From contig CAJSZQ010000030.1 in assembly GCA_910574185.1 (NCBI GenBank), positions 1 to 48,061 on the forward strand: a stretch of DNA of 48,061 nt, read 5' to 3'. Shown here piece by piece: positions 32,026 through 39,506 of this stretch. Position 1 is the stretch's first letter; each line of letters starts with the position of its first letter. The notes beneath the pieces are model-generated. The model made no database searches, was not told the DNA's origin, and saw nothing but the letters and a program-made list of their open reading frames with translations. Made by a program: the position numbers and the translations under genes. Origin of the DNA: Lachnospiraceae bacterium. GTDB taxonomy: Bacteria; Bacillota; Clostridia; Lachnospirales; Lachnospiraceae.

Positions 32026-34329
32026 TTAGTCAAAAGGTAGCGGCTCTTGCCCCTCGTACTCAACAAAATCTGTTTCCACCGTATAGCCCTTTACGATATT
32101 TTTAACGGTCTTGCCCTCCACCGTTCCGCTATTCGCAAATACGCCCTTAGTTTTCAGTTCTGCAAAAAAATTCGATTTGTTTTCACACCCAAAACCGTTA
32201 TCATCACACCATTTCGTATAGGCTTCATAAACATCTTTTGCCTTGCTATTCCTGCCAGTTTTAGCCAGACATTCATTGATGAAATTGCCTACCTTGTCGC
32301 TGTCCGTTCTGTAAATGTCTGTAGCGGTCTGCACTGCTGCCGGGGGCTTCAATCCCTCTTTGCGGTATAACTGCAATCCCTCAATGCACCAATTCAAGAT
32401 GCCCGACACTTCACTTTTATCCCTCAATCGGTTCTTTAGGTCTTTATCCTGCTCCTGCGGCTCAAAGTGTCGGTCAAAACTGATAACATTGATTCTGCCG
32501 GAACTGAAAACCGTATCATCTGTAATCGTTGGCAAAAAATTCGTATTTACCACAAGTTTAAATTTTGGAATAAATGTTGTTTCTCTCTGATACAGATGCC
32601 TTGCTGTAATGCTATCCCTGCCTAACAGTGATTTTAATAAAGCTGTGTCAAATAACATTCGCTTTGGCGGCTCACTGGCATTACAGAACCTACACCCTGC
32701 CAATCGTGCTATATCTCCGCTTGCCTGTCGGCTATCAAGATTTTGTCTTACTGCCAGGCTCTCCGGCTTCATTGTTACCGCATAATCGCCCAACAGATGT
32801 ATAAGTGTTTCGCAAAAAGTAGATTTTCCGTTTCGTGTGGTACTTCCATAAAGGATAAAACAAGTTTCCTGCTCTGTGTTCCCTGTCAATGAAAGCCCTG
32901 CTATCTTTTGTAGATACGATATTTTCTCCTTATCGTCCTGCATGATTTCCAATAGAAATTTCTTCCATTCTCTGCAATCGGCAGCAGGATCATATTCAGC
33001 ATTGCATATTTTTGAAAGAAGCATATCGGGGCTGTGGCTCAAAAATACAGGCTCATTCCCAGATAAATCCAGTGTGCCGTTCTGCACATTCAAAAGATAA
33101 TCATTCACATCTAACTGCTCATTGCTAAAAAAATATACATCTTTGCTGTCCTGTAACATATTATTTCGGTTTCTGATGTTACACAATGCCGCTACTGCTT
33201 TGAGATACTTGCCCTCTGTATCAACATTTACTGCATATCTCACAAGTGCATCTGATAAAACCTTTGCTGACGCTCTCGCACTCAAGCCCTCAATATCATC
33301 AATCCACCGTTTACCGTCATACCTCATAAAATCTTTTCGTGATGGGTTGTATCTGTGCTTGTCCTTAAAAACATCTGCAAATAGCCGTCCGAAGCCTTTA
33401 TCGCTTGTTTCATACCGCTCTGCGTGTAAATCCTTTAATACTTGTTCTATGCGGCTGTCCTGCCGTTTCTGCGGCTCTATAGGGGTACTGTGAACCGCCG
33501 TACACTCCCTTACGGCTTCTTTAACGGTATTCTGCTCCTGCTCTAGCATCTGCTCAAACTCCTGCTTGCTATGTCCTGCTACAAAATAATCTGATACATC
33601 AGCTTTAGGCGTATCCAGCATGGGCACAATGATTTTACTGCTCTTTGCAACCGCCTTAATGTCATTCTGGATAGTTTCAGCAACACGCTTTCCGGCTTCA
33701 TCATTGTCCGCAAGAATATAGACATCTGCTCCCTGCACCAATGTAGCAAAATCCGATTGCCAATCATTCACGCCGCCATAAGCAAAAGCTGTGTAACCCT
33801 GCTTTATCAGCGTATCAGCGTCTTTCTCGCCCTCTGGTATGAATATAGGTCTGTTCTCTGCAATCGCCTTATTTATGGCTTGTAGGCTTCCATATATGGC
33901 TTTATAACTCTTTCTGCCTACATCATGCCCTAAACCGTATGTAAATCGGTCATTCTGCAATTTGCCATAGATAATCTTCTTGCCCTCAAGCCTAATCTTT
34001 GTAAAGGCATAACTACCGTCAATAGAAACGTAATTGTAAATTGTCTCAATTTTGCGTTTCTCTCTGGCCTCAACATAGGCTTTCCAGTTCGGGCTTCTTG
34101 GCTCTACGTCATAAAAGGTATCTTTCTTTTCAAGCCCTGCTGCATTTAAAACCTCGTCAACGGTACACCCTGCATGACAGTAGAATAAAGTGCATTTTCT
34201 GCCTTTTGTAATTGTCAATGAAGCGTGTTTATCATCATGTGCCGGGCATCTGCATTGTGCTTTATCTCCATAGCGTTTCATTATTTTAAAGAACAGCAGA
34301 TTATTTTCAAATATTTCTGTACTTGTCAT
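32026..34329 (-). CDS. P4/D5-type primase-helicase
   Basis: A 767-residue replication protein. Residues about 25-55 form a CHC2-like zinc-finger region (CRCPAHDDKHASL...CHAGC), residues about 160-225 a Toprim domain (IFIPEGEKDADTL, DVYILADNDEAGK), and residues about 400-600 the D5/P4 SF3 helicase with Walker A GSTTRNGKST and a Walker B-like RLAGCRFCNASEP region. This gives primase and helicase in one protein, as in phage P4 and many PICIs. The start at 34329 overlaps the preceding stop codon (ATGA). It is the replication module of the element. Confidence 0.92.
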   Translation of the reverse strand: MTSTEIFENNLLFFKIMKRYGDKAQCRCPAHDDKHASLTITKGRKCTLFYCHAGCTVDEVLNAAGLEKKDTFYDVEPRSPNWKAYVEAREKRKIETIYNYVSIDGSYAFTKIRLEGKKIIYGKLQNDRFTYGLGHDVGRKSYKAIYGSLQAINKAIAENRPIFIPEGEKDADTLIKQGYTAFAYGGVNDWQSDFATLVQGADVYILADNDEAGKRVAETIQNDIKAVAKSSKIIVPMLDTPKADVSDYFVAGHSKQEFEQMLEQEQNTVKEAVRECTAVHSTPIEPQKRQDSRIEQVLKDLHAERYETSDKGFGRLFADVFKDKHRYNPSRKDFMRYDGKRWIDDIEGLSARASAKVLSDALVRYAVNVDTEGKYLKAVAALCNIRNRNNMLQDSKDVYFFSNEQLDVNDYLLNVQNGTLDLSGNEPVFLSHSPDMLLSKICNAEYDPAADCREWKKFLLEIMQDDKEKISYLQKIAGLSLTGNTEQETCFILYGSTTRNGKSTFCETLIHLLGDYAVTMKPESLAVRQNLDSRQASGDIARLAGCRFCNASEPPKRMLFDTALLKSLLGRDSITARHLYQRETTFIPKFKLVVNTNFLPTITDDTVFSSGRINVISFDRHFEPQEQDKDLKNRLRDKSEVSGILNWCIEGLQLYRKEGLKPPAAVQTATDIYRTDSDKVGNFINECLAKTGRNSKAKDVYEAYTKWCDDNGFGCENKSNFFAELKTKGVFANSGTVEGKTVKNIVKGYTVETDFVEYEGQEPLPFD

Positions 34330-34520
34330 TTCTTCCACCGCCCCTCTAAAATCCCCCGGATATACTCGGCTTGTTCGTCAAGGGCATCCATTTCATGCTG
34401 TGTATATTTACAGAAATATTCGTCTCCGCTATGCTCTGTTTGCAAACGCTCATATATCTCACGCTTTTGCATTAACGCCTTTTGTTGCTTCCTCAATCGG
34501 TATCTTTTCAAAATATTCAC
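34326..34520 (-). CDS. Small basic protein coupled to the primase
   Basis: A 64-residue Lys/Arg/Gln-rich helical protein with a coiled-coil-like N-terminus (RYRLRKQQKALMQKREIYERL). It starts with GTG, overlapping the previous stop codon (GTGA), and ends in the primase start. Tight coupling suggests it works with the primase. No family recognised. Confidence 0.55.
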   Translation of the reverse strand: MNILKRYRLRKQQKALMQKREIYERLQTEHSGDEYFCKYTQHEMDALDEQAEYIRGILEGRWKK

Positions 34521-34741
34521 TCTGACGTCCCCCCTTTGTAAAGGAAGCCCGTTTCCTCATAAAACTTCTTGGGATAAATCAAATAAGAATATTGTCGGCT
34601 CTTTGGTGTCCTGTGGTATGCACATCCCCAATTTACAACCTTACTTTGTAGGAGTAATCGCACTGTTTGAGCATCTACCTTTAAGGCTTTAGCGGCAACA
34701 GCTACAGGAATGTTTGCACATTCAAAAATAGGTTCACTCAT
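34517..34741 (-). CDS. Small helix-turn-helix/excisionase-like protein
   Basis: A 74-residue protein: IPVAVAAKALKVDAQTVRLLLQSKVVNWGCAYHR fits a MerR/excisionase-type helix-turn-helix, and the C-terminus (YLIYPKKFYEETGFLYK) is a conserved tail I associate with integrative elements. It could be the excisionase. GGCGGTGATG precedes the ATG. Confidence 0.6.
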   Translation of the reverse strand: MSEPIFECANIPVAVAAKALKVDAQTVRLLLQSKVVNWGCAYHRTPKSRQYSYLIYPKKFYEETGFLYKGGTSE

Positions 34742-34753
34742 ATCATCACCGCC

Positions 34754-34930
34754 TTACTCTCCTGCTGCCAGTTCGTCAATAATTACTCTGATTTCAGCTT
34801 TCTTTTCCTCTGACAATTCAATTCTCAACTTCCTGCTGAAATTTCCATCATTGATACCAAGTTTTGACGCTATCTGCCATAAACGCACATTTCTTTTGTT
34901 CGCATATTCCCTTATATCTTTATTACACAT
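34754..34930 (-). CDS. Small Cro-like HTH protein
   Basis: A 58-residue protein from ATG at 34930 with AGGAGG 5 bases upstream. The segment VRLWQIASKLGINDGNFSRKLR is a phage repressor/Cro-type helix-turn-helix, and ELSEEKKAEIRVIIDELA follows. It faces the XRE gene across a 208-bp control region, in the position of the Str/Cro protein of satellites. Confidence 0.75.
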   Translation of the reverse strand: MCNKDIREYANKRNVRLWQIASKLGINDGNFSRKLRIELSEEKKAEIRVIIDELAAGE

Positions 34931-35138
34931 AAAATACCTCCTGTTTTATAGATTGTTGTTGTTGACTTCTACCCTTGCAAGTGGTATGATATTCACAAAT
35001 CGAACACTGATTTTTATATGTTCGTTTTATAAGCATATAATAACACAGCCTGTTGATGTTGTTGAAAAAAGTTTATTTATTGCTCACTTTTCAATCGTTT
35101 CAAAATTTATGCTCAATTTTTGAGCAATGAGGTGCAAT
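34931..35138. promoter_or_regulatory. Divergent control region of the element
   Basis: A plus-strand promoter is TTGACT (34962-34967) and TATGAT (34985-34990), spacer 17. The dyad CGAACA-N12-TGTTCG (35001-35024) lies just downstream of it. The palindrome TGCTCA-ATTTT-TGAGCA (35110-35126), with a third TGCTCA at 35081, lies over the ribosome-binding area. A candidate minus-strand promoter (TTCAAC and TATTAT) overlaps the same area. This looks like a repressor/Cro switch. Confidence 0.6.
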
Positions 35139-35849
35139 ATGAATATTTATGAAAAATTGAGACGTAGCCAACACAAAAATAATAATGAAATGGAAAAAGA
35201 AATGACCATTACGGAACTTGTAAAGAAAATAAATAAGGAGATTGACGGAAAAAAGCTAGATAGAAATGTTATAAACAGAATCGAAGCCGGACAAGAACCG
35301 ACTTTAACTCAATTAGTGGCATATTCTAAGGTTTTTAATGTTTCAACTGATTATATACTTAATAATGTATCTCCAAAATCAGATACCGAAACCATTAAAT
35401 CTATTGCTGATTATTTAGGTTTGTCTGATGCGACTATAGAGGAAATCGCAGAACTAAAACCCGATTATAAAATGATATTAGATAAAATGGTTTCAAGATA
35501 TTGTTTGTTGCTTGTTCTTTCAGAGATCAGAAACTTGTTAGGATATAATTACTTGCAACCTCATTTAACTTTAAAATTTGATGAAAAACGAAAATGGCTT
35601 GACGGTGCGGAAATTGACCAGTTTTTAAATGATGCTGTTAATGATAAGGCTGTTTCTGTCTTTTTTAATGAAGCTGTAAATAAAAGAATTGAACAAGTCG
35701 TTAAAAACACAATGGAAGATAAGGAACTGCAAGAATATTTCGGGAAATTAGATAAAAACTCTAAACTACAAGGAATATTAAGAGCAGAACATTTACCTAA
35801 ATTGGGTGACTTTAAAAGCAAAGGAAGTGATGATAATGAAACTACCTAA
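35139..35849 (+). CDS. XRE-family transcriptional regulator (Stl-like position)
   Basis: A 236-residue regulator. The N-terminal helix-turn-helix is TITELVKKINKEIDG...NVINRIEAGQEPTLTQLVAYSKVFNVSTDYIL. The C-terminal part is a long helical region not recognised and ends with AEHLPKLGDFKSKG. The start at 35139 has GAGGTG upstream; the ATG at 35127 does not. It precedes the integrase in one unit. A long C-terminal sensor in place of a LexA-type peptidase is what satellite master repressors (Stl) have, which bind helper-phage proteins instead of being cleaved by RecA. That role is inferred. Confidence 0.78.
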   Translation: MNIYEKLRRSQHKNNNEMEKEMTITELVKKINKEIDGKKLDRNVINRIEAGQEPTLTQLVAYSKVFNVSTDYILNNVSPKSDTETIKSIADYLGLSDATIEEIAELKPDYKMILDKMVSRYCLLLVLSEIRNLLGYNYLQPHLTLKFDEKRKWLDGAEIDQFLNDAVNDKAVSVFFNEAVNKRIEQVVKNTMEDKELQEYFGKLDKNSKLQGILRAEHLPKLGDFKSKGSDDNETT

Positions 35850-35886
35850 TGGCTTTGGTTCTGTCTATAGAAAGGAAGTGATCTAA
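35836..35886 (+). pseudogene. Remnant of an integrase N-terminus
   Basis: The 16-residue frame KLPNGFGSVYRKEVI is near identical in its first ten residues to KLPNGYGTIYK in the adjoining integrase (residues 44-54). It stops directly at the integrase start. This looks like the scar of an earlier integrase N-terminus replaced by, or duplicated with, the present gene, which starts with an added zinc ribbon. Confidence 0.55.
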
Positions 35887-37088
35887 TGGCGTTACTAAAG
35901 TGTCCAGAGTGCAAACACGATGTATCAGATAAAGCCGCCGCCTGTCCTCACTGTGGTTATCCTATAAGTAGTCCTACCAGTACAAAACCACGTATCAGAA
36001 ATGGCAAACCTACAAAATTACCTAACGGGTACGGAACAATCTACAAACTGCCCGGAAAGCGTACAAAACCGTTTAGGGCTGTCAAAACTGATAAATGGGT
36101 ACTGGATGCCGCTACAGGTAAAAGCAAGCAAATACGCTTTACTATCGGCTATTATGCTACTCGTGAAGAAGCTATGATTGCTCTTGCTGAATATAATGAA
36201 AATCCGTATGACATTAAAGCGGATAGCATTACATTTTCAGAAGTCTATGAAAAATGGAATGAGGGGTATTTCCCTACACTCTCCAATCCATCCAGTATCA
36301 GGACTATCACAGCAGCATACGCTTATTGTAACGGTCTTTATGATATGCGAATGAAAGATATAAGAGTATCACATTTAGAGGGCACTATCTTAAATGCAGA
36401 TGTCGGAGACAGTACAAAGGGCAGAATTAAAAGCCTATTTAATATGATGTATAAATACGCTGTAGCGCATGATATTGTAGATAAAGATTATGCTTCTGTT
36501 ATGTTTGCAAACGGTAATCCTATCAAGAGAGAACGCACAAAAGAACCCATACCGTTTTCGGGTGAAGAAGTGCAGCAGTTATGGGATAGCAAAGACTTGA
36601 TACCTTTTACCGATATGGTACTGATAGGAATATACAGCGGATGGCGGCCGCAAGAATTATCTATACTGCAAATTGCAGATATTGATCTTGAATCCGGAAC
36701 CATGAAAGGCGGCTTGAAAACAGATGCCGGTAAAAATAGAATTGTTCCCATCCATCCAATAATAAAGCCGTTAATTGAAAACCGCATGAAAGAAGCTGAC
36801 AATCTGCAATCTGAATATCTCTTTAATGATGTAAACGGACAGCAGGGTACATATATGACCTACGATAAATACCGCAAGAGATTCCAGAAAGTCATGGACA
36901 GATTAAAAATGACACACCGTCCCCATGAAACCCGGCATACATTCATTACAAAGGCAAAATCATGTGGCGTTGATGAATATATCATAAAATTGATTGTAGG
37001 ACATGCCATAGAGGATATTACCGAAAAGGTATATACCCATAGAACAATGGAACAGTTAAAATCCGAAATGGAGAAAATCACAAAATAG
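35886..37088 (+). CDS. int: Tyrosine site-specific integrase with N-terminal zinc ribbon
   Basis: A 400-residue integrase. Residues 6-23 form a zinc ribbon (CPEC..CPHC), residues 44-75 an arm-binding (AP2-like) domain, 115-210 the SAM-like core-binding domain, and 225-385 the catalytic domain. Catalytic residues are Arg254 (SGWRPQEL), His347/Arg350 (HRPHETRH), His373 (VGHA) and Tyr383 (KVYTHR). It would integrate the element at the 19-bp core in the GGGtGRT gene. The zinc ribbon is an unusual addition. AGGAAG precedes the ATG. Confidence 0.93.
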   Translation: MALLKCPECKHDVSDKAAACPHCGYPISSPTSTKPRIRNGKPTKLPNGYGTIYKLPGKRTKPFRAVKTDKWVLDAATGKSKQIRFTIGYYATREEAMIALAEYNENPYDIKADSITFSEVYEKWNEGYFPTLSNPSSIRTITAAYAYCNGLYDMRMKDIRVSHLEGTILNADVGDSTKGRIKSLFNMMYKYAVAHDIVDKDYASVMFANGNPIKRERTKEPIPFSGEEVQQLWDSKDLIPFTDMVLIGIYSGWRPQELSILQIADIDLESGTMKGGLKTDAGKNRIVPIHPIIKPLIENRMKEADNLQSEYLFNDVNGQQGTYMTYDKYRKRFQKVMDRLKMTHRPHETRHTFITKAKSCGVDEYIIKLIVGHAIEDITEKVYTHRTMEQLKSEMEKITK

Positions 37089-37125
37089 AAAGGAGTTGAT
37101 GCAGATTGATTGTAACAATCAAAAA

Positions 37126-37156
37126 GGCTCTACAGTACCGCAAATACCATAGAGCC
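37126..37156 (-). terminator. Hairpin after the integrase gene
   Basis: GGCTCTA and TAGAGCC close a 17-base loop about 40 bp past the integrase stop codon. On the minus strand it is followed by a TTTTTGATTG run, so it would end a leftward transcript better than the integrase mRNA. The 17-residue frame at 37099-37152, with AAAGGAG before its ATG, overlaps it and may be a leader peptide. Confidence 0.5.
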
Positions 37157-37243
37157 GACACCCTGTAACCATCTACTAAAACAATTAAAGGGAGTATGTT
37201 CATTGTAGCATACTTCCCGACCAAAAGAAAGGAAGATTTTACG

Positions 37244-37837
37244 ATGAAGAAGATTAAGAATATGACCGCCGCCGAAGCAAAGGAAGCCTTTACCAAATGG
37301 GAAGTAAAGCATCCCCGGCATGATGATTTTGATTTTAATTCCACACAGATCGGAAATTACAAAGAACTTTTCAGACTAGCAGACAGAGAAAGCATTATTG
37401 ATTTGATTTATGACCTTTTCAATTATGGCTTTATGGCAGGATATAAGCAATCAGAAGCCGAACGGAAAGCAAAGATTGATAAACGTGTAAAAGACGATAT
37501 GCACCGCCGACTTTTAGAGTTAGTCTATTATTTGCCTTTTGGGTACAAAGCAGAATATTTCTATTGCATGATGTCTTATCTGCTGCCGGAAGATTGTTTT
37601 TACCTTATGCCAAAGAGAATAACAAAGCCAATGCTTGAAATCCGGGCAGAGCGTGAGGACAGAAAATCAAAGGAAGCAGAGCCGGAGCCGGAACAGACCG
37701 CAGAAGAAAAGCAAGCCGGAGAATACCGTTGTAATATCTCAAGAATGGTATACGATATTGAAAGCCTTGATACTATCGCAAGCATATACAGTTTTATCAT
37801 GGGAATATTGTCTGTGAAGAAAGGCGGTGCAGAATGA
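37244..37837 (+). CDS. Unknown element protein (197 aa)
   Basis: A soluble protein beginning MKKIKNMTAAEAKEAFTKWEVKHPRHDD. It has a helical core and an acidic Glu/Pro linker (AEPEPEQTAEEK) near residue 150. No family recognised. The ATG at 37244 follows AAAGGAAG with about seven bases between; the earlier ATG at 37196 has poor spacing. It is probably co-transcribed with the integrase and the next two small genes. Confidence 0.6.
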   Translation: MKKIKNMTAAEAKEAFTKWEVKHPRHDDFDFNSTQIGNYKELFRLADRESIIDLIYDLFNYGFMAGYKQSEAERKAKIDKRVKDDMHRRLLELVYYLPFGYKAEYFYCMMSYLLPEDCFYLMPKRITKPMLEIRAEREDRKSKEAEPEPEQTAEEKQAGEYRCNISRMVYDIESLDTIASIYSFIMGILSVKKGGAE

Positions 37838-37971
37838 AAGAACATCTGATAAAGCAGGTAATGGAAATTATGAAACAGATTGATGATACCCAGGACCTTA
37901 TAAAGATTTATACATTTGCAAAGACGTATCTTGAAATTCAGCAGGAGAAAGACTGTGTTGCTGATGAATAG
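37834..37971 (+). CDS. Small helical protein (45 aa)
   Basis: A short helical protein, MKEHLIKQVMEIMKQIDDTQ and on, with no recognised family. Its start overlaps the previous stop codon (ATGA) and GGCGGTG lies before it. It is too short to be certain, but the coupling on both sides supports it. Confidence 0.55.
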   Translation: MKEHLIKQVMEIMKQIDDTQDLIKIYTFAKTYLEIQQEKDCVADE

Positions 37972-38131
37972 AAACGACATAGCAAAGGCAATAGCCGCAG
38001 ATTTACTGGATAACGATGTACTGGATGAAAACAATTTCTCTTATGATACCGCTGCCATTCTTGAATATGTCCAAAATATCATTTCAGAGCATTTAAAGGA
38101 TTATTCCTTGCTGTCTGGCACAATTTTATAA
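37964..38131 (+). CDS. Small acidic protein (55 aa)
   Basis: MNRNDIAKAIAADLLDNDVL and on. It overlaps the previous stop codon and has an upstream GGAG. No family is recognised. It is the last gene before the right end of the element. Confidence 0.5.
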   Translation: MNRNDIAKAIAADLLDNDVLDENNFSYDTAAILEYVQNIISEHLKDYSLLSGTIL

Positions 38132-38163
38132 ATATAAGGAATAACCGTTACATAAACCGTATC

Positions 38164-38195
38164 AAAGGGTGTCTGTCAAAAGCAGATGCCCTTTT
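38164..38195 (+). terminator. Terminator of the integrase operon
   Basis: AAAGGG...TCTG pairs with CAGA...CCCTTTT through two T-G wobbles, then CTTTAT. It lies 33 bp after the last small gene of the element. Confidence 0.75.
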
Positions 38196-38210
38196 CTTTA
38201 TCCCAAAAAT

Positions 38211-38257
38211 TTGTGTGCTACCTCATATGTGCTACCTGTGTGTTACTTGTGTGCTAC
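38211..38257. repeat. Right arm-type integrase binding repeats
   Basis: TTGTGTGCTAC, ATGTGCTAC, TGTGTGTTAC and TTGTGTGCTAC lie in tandem just inside the right end, related to the two at 26300-26325. They are the likely arm sites of the integrase. Confidence 0.6.
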
Positions 38258-38270
38258 GTGGCAAAATTCA

Positions 38271-38305
38271 GGGCTTCCGCCGACAATCCACGTCAACGGA
38301 AACCC
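38271..38305 (-). terminator. Terminator of the GGGtGRT gene brought by the element
   Basis: GGGTTTCCG pairs with CGGAAGCCC on the minus strand, with the loop TTGACGTGGATTGTCGG identical to that at 26172-26209. It is 19 bp past the stop codon and followed by TGAATTTTG. Stem bases differ from the other copy by paired changes. Confidence 0.75.
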
Positions 38306-38323
38306 TTATAAATACACTATTTG

Positions 38324-39334
38324 TTAGAACTTCCCAGCATTCGCTGCTTCCTCGATCGAAACTGCAACTGCAACCGTCATACCAACCATCGGGTTGTTAC
38401 CTGCTCCAATCAGACCCATCATCTCTACGTGAGCCGGAACGGAAGACGAACCTGCGAACTGTGCATCGGAGTGCATACGTCCCAGTGTATCTGTCATACC
38501 GTAAGAAGCCGGTCCTGCAGCCATATTATCCGGGTGAAGGGTACGTCCCGTACCGCCACCGGATGCTACTGAGAAGTACTTCTTTCCCTTCTCCTGACAC
38601 TCCTTCTTATAGGTTCCTGCAACCGGATGCTGGAAGCGTGTCGGGTTGGTAGAGTTTCCTGTGATAGATACGTCAACATTCTCTTTCCACATAATAGCTA
38701 CGCCTTCGCGAACATCGTTCGCACCGTAGCAGTTAACTTTAGCGCGGAGACCGTCAGAATAAGCAGTTCTCTGAACTTCCTTTAATTCTCCGGTAAAATA
38801 ATCATAATCCGTCTCAACATATGTAAATCCGTTAATTCTGGAAATAATCTTAGCGGCATCCTTGCCAAGTCCATTCAGGATAACACGAAGCGGTTTCTGA
38901 CGAACCTTATTCGCCTTCTCAGCAATACCGATTGCGCCTTCTGCTGCTGCAAATGACTCGTGACCGGCTAAGAATGCAAAACAGTCTGTATCTTCTTCCA
39001 GAAGCATCTTTCCAAGATTGCCATGTCCAAGACCAACCTTACGCTGATCTGCTACAGAACCCGGAATGCAAAAAGCCTGAAGACCCTCGCCGATTGCTGC
39101 AGCTGCATCAGAAGCCTTCTTGCAGCCTTTCTTAATTGCAATTGCAGCGCCTACGGTATAAGCCCAGCATGCATTCTCAAAACAGATTGGCTGAATACCC
39201 TTAACCTGATTGTAAACATCCAATCCGGCATCTTTTGTAATCTTCTCTGCTTCTTCAATCGAAGCGATGCCGTAGCTTCCTAATACTTCATTGATTTTAT
39301 CAATTCTTCTTTCATATGATTCAAATAAAGCCAT
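38324..39334 (-). CDS. GGGtGRT family protein
   Basis: A 336-residue protein named for the central motif SVASGGGTGRTLHPDN, which is present. Other conserved stretches are MALFESYERRIDKIN, CIPGSVADQRKVGLGHGN, LAGHESFAAAEGAIG and TGNSTNPTRFQHPVAGT. Function is unknown, but the gene is linked with a NifU-like Fe-S scaffold, here 172 bp upstream on the same strand, and is taken to act with it. The last 13 residues come from the inserted element. The gene remains intact and keeps a terminator. It is an integration hotspot in this genome. Confidence 0.88.
   Translation of the reverse strand: MALFESYERRIDKINEVLGSYGIASIEEAEKITKDAGLDVYNQVKGIQPICFENACWAYTVGAAIAIKKGCKKASDAAAAIGEGLQAFCIPGSVADQRKVGLGHGNLGKMLLEEDTDCFAFLAGHESFAAAEGAIGIAEKANKVRQKPLRVILNGLGKDAAKIISRINGFTYVETDYDYFTGELKEVQRTAYSDGLRAKVNCYGANDVREGVAIMWKENVDVSITGNSTNPTRFQHPVAGTYKKECQEKGKKYFSVASGGGTGRTLHPDNMAAGPASYGMTDTLGRMHSDAQFAGSSSVPAHVEMMGLIGAGNNPMVGMTVAVAVSIEEAANAGKF
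38346..38364. repeat. Right attachment-site core
   Basis: GCTTCCTCGATCGAAACTG is identical to 26248-26266 and forms codons of the GGGtGRT C-terminus (VSIEEAA). Everything left of it to the stop codon at 38324 was supplied by the element. Confidence 0.88.
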
Positions 39335-39506
39335 TTATCTATCCTCCTATTTCTATTGCGACTATGTAACTTGTCTTTTTGCTGCGGACACGACTTGAAC
39401 TTCGTTCAATCTGACGCTTTGCGCCTTCACATCCTGTACCGGCCCGCCGACTTCATGCACGCATGAATCGTCTGTCCGTTTCAGTCTATAAGCCCGCTTA
39501 CCGCGG

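Larger units (their letters stand above)
26248..38364. mobile_element. Phage-satellite-like integrative element (PICI-type candidate)
   Basis: A ~12.1 kb element flanked by 19-bp direct repeats inside the 3' end of the GGGtGRT gene. It carries a tyrosine integrase and XRE regulator on the plus strand, divergent from a minus-strand module of small DNA-binding proteins, a P4/D5 primase-helicase, an HNH nuclease, a gp3-like small terminase subunit, unknown small proteins, a type I toxin, a serine resolvase and a split sigma-70 factor. There is no large terminase, portal, capsid, tail, relaxase or type IV secretion gene. Integrase plus repressor divergent from replication and TerS is the classic SaPI/PICI plan. 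An integrative mobilisable element is the main alternative, but no mobilisation gene is seen. The element is visibly more AT-rich than its flanks. Confidence 0.82.

Noticed and set aside
26352..38131. Element as a conjugative (ICE) or Tn916-like transposon
   Set aside because: No relaxase, coupling protein or mating-pair genes could be read in any frame, and P4-type primase, HNH and terS-like genes fit a satellite better.
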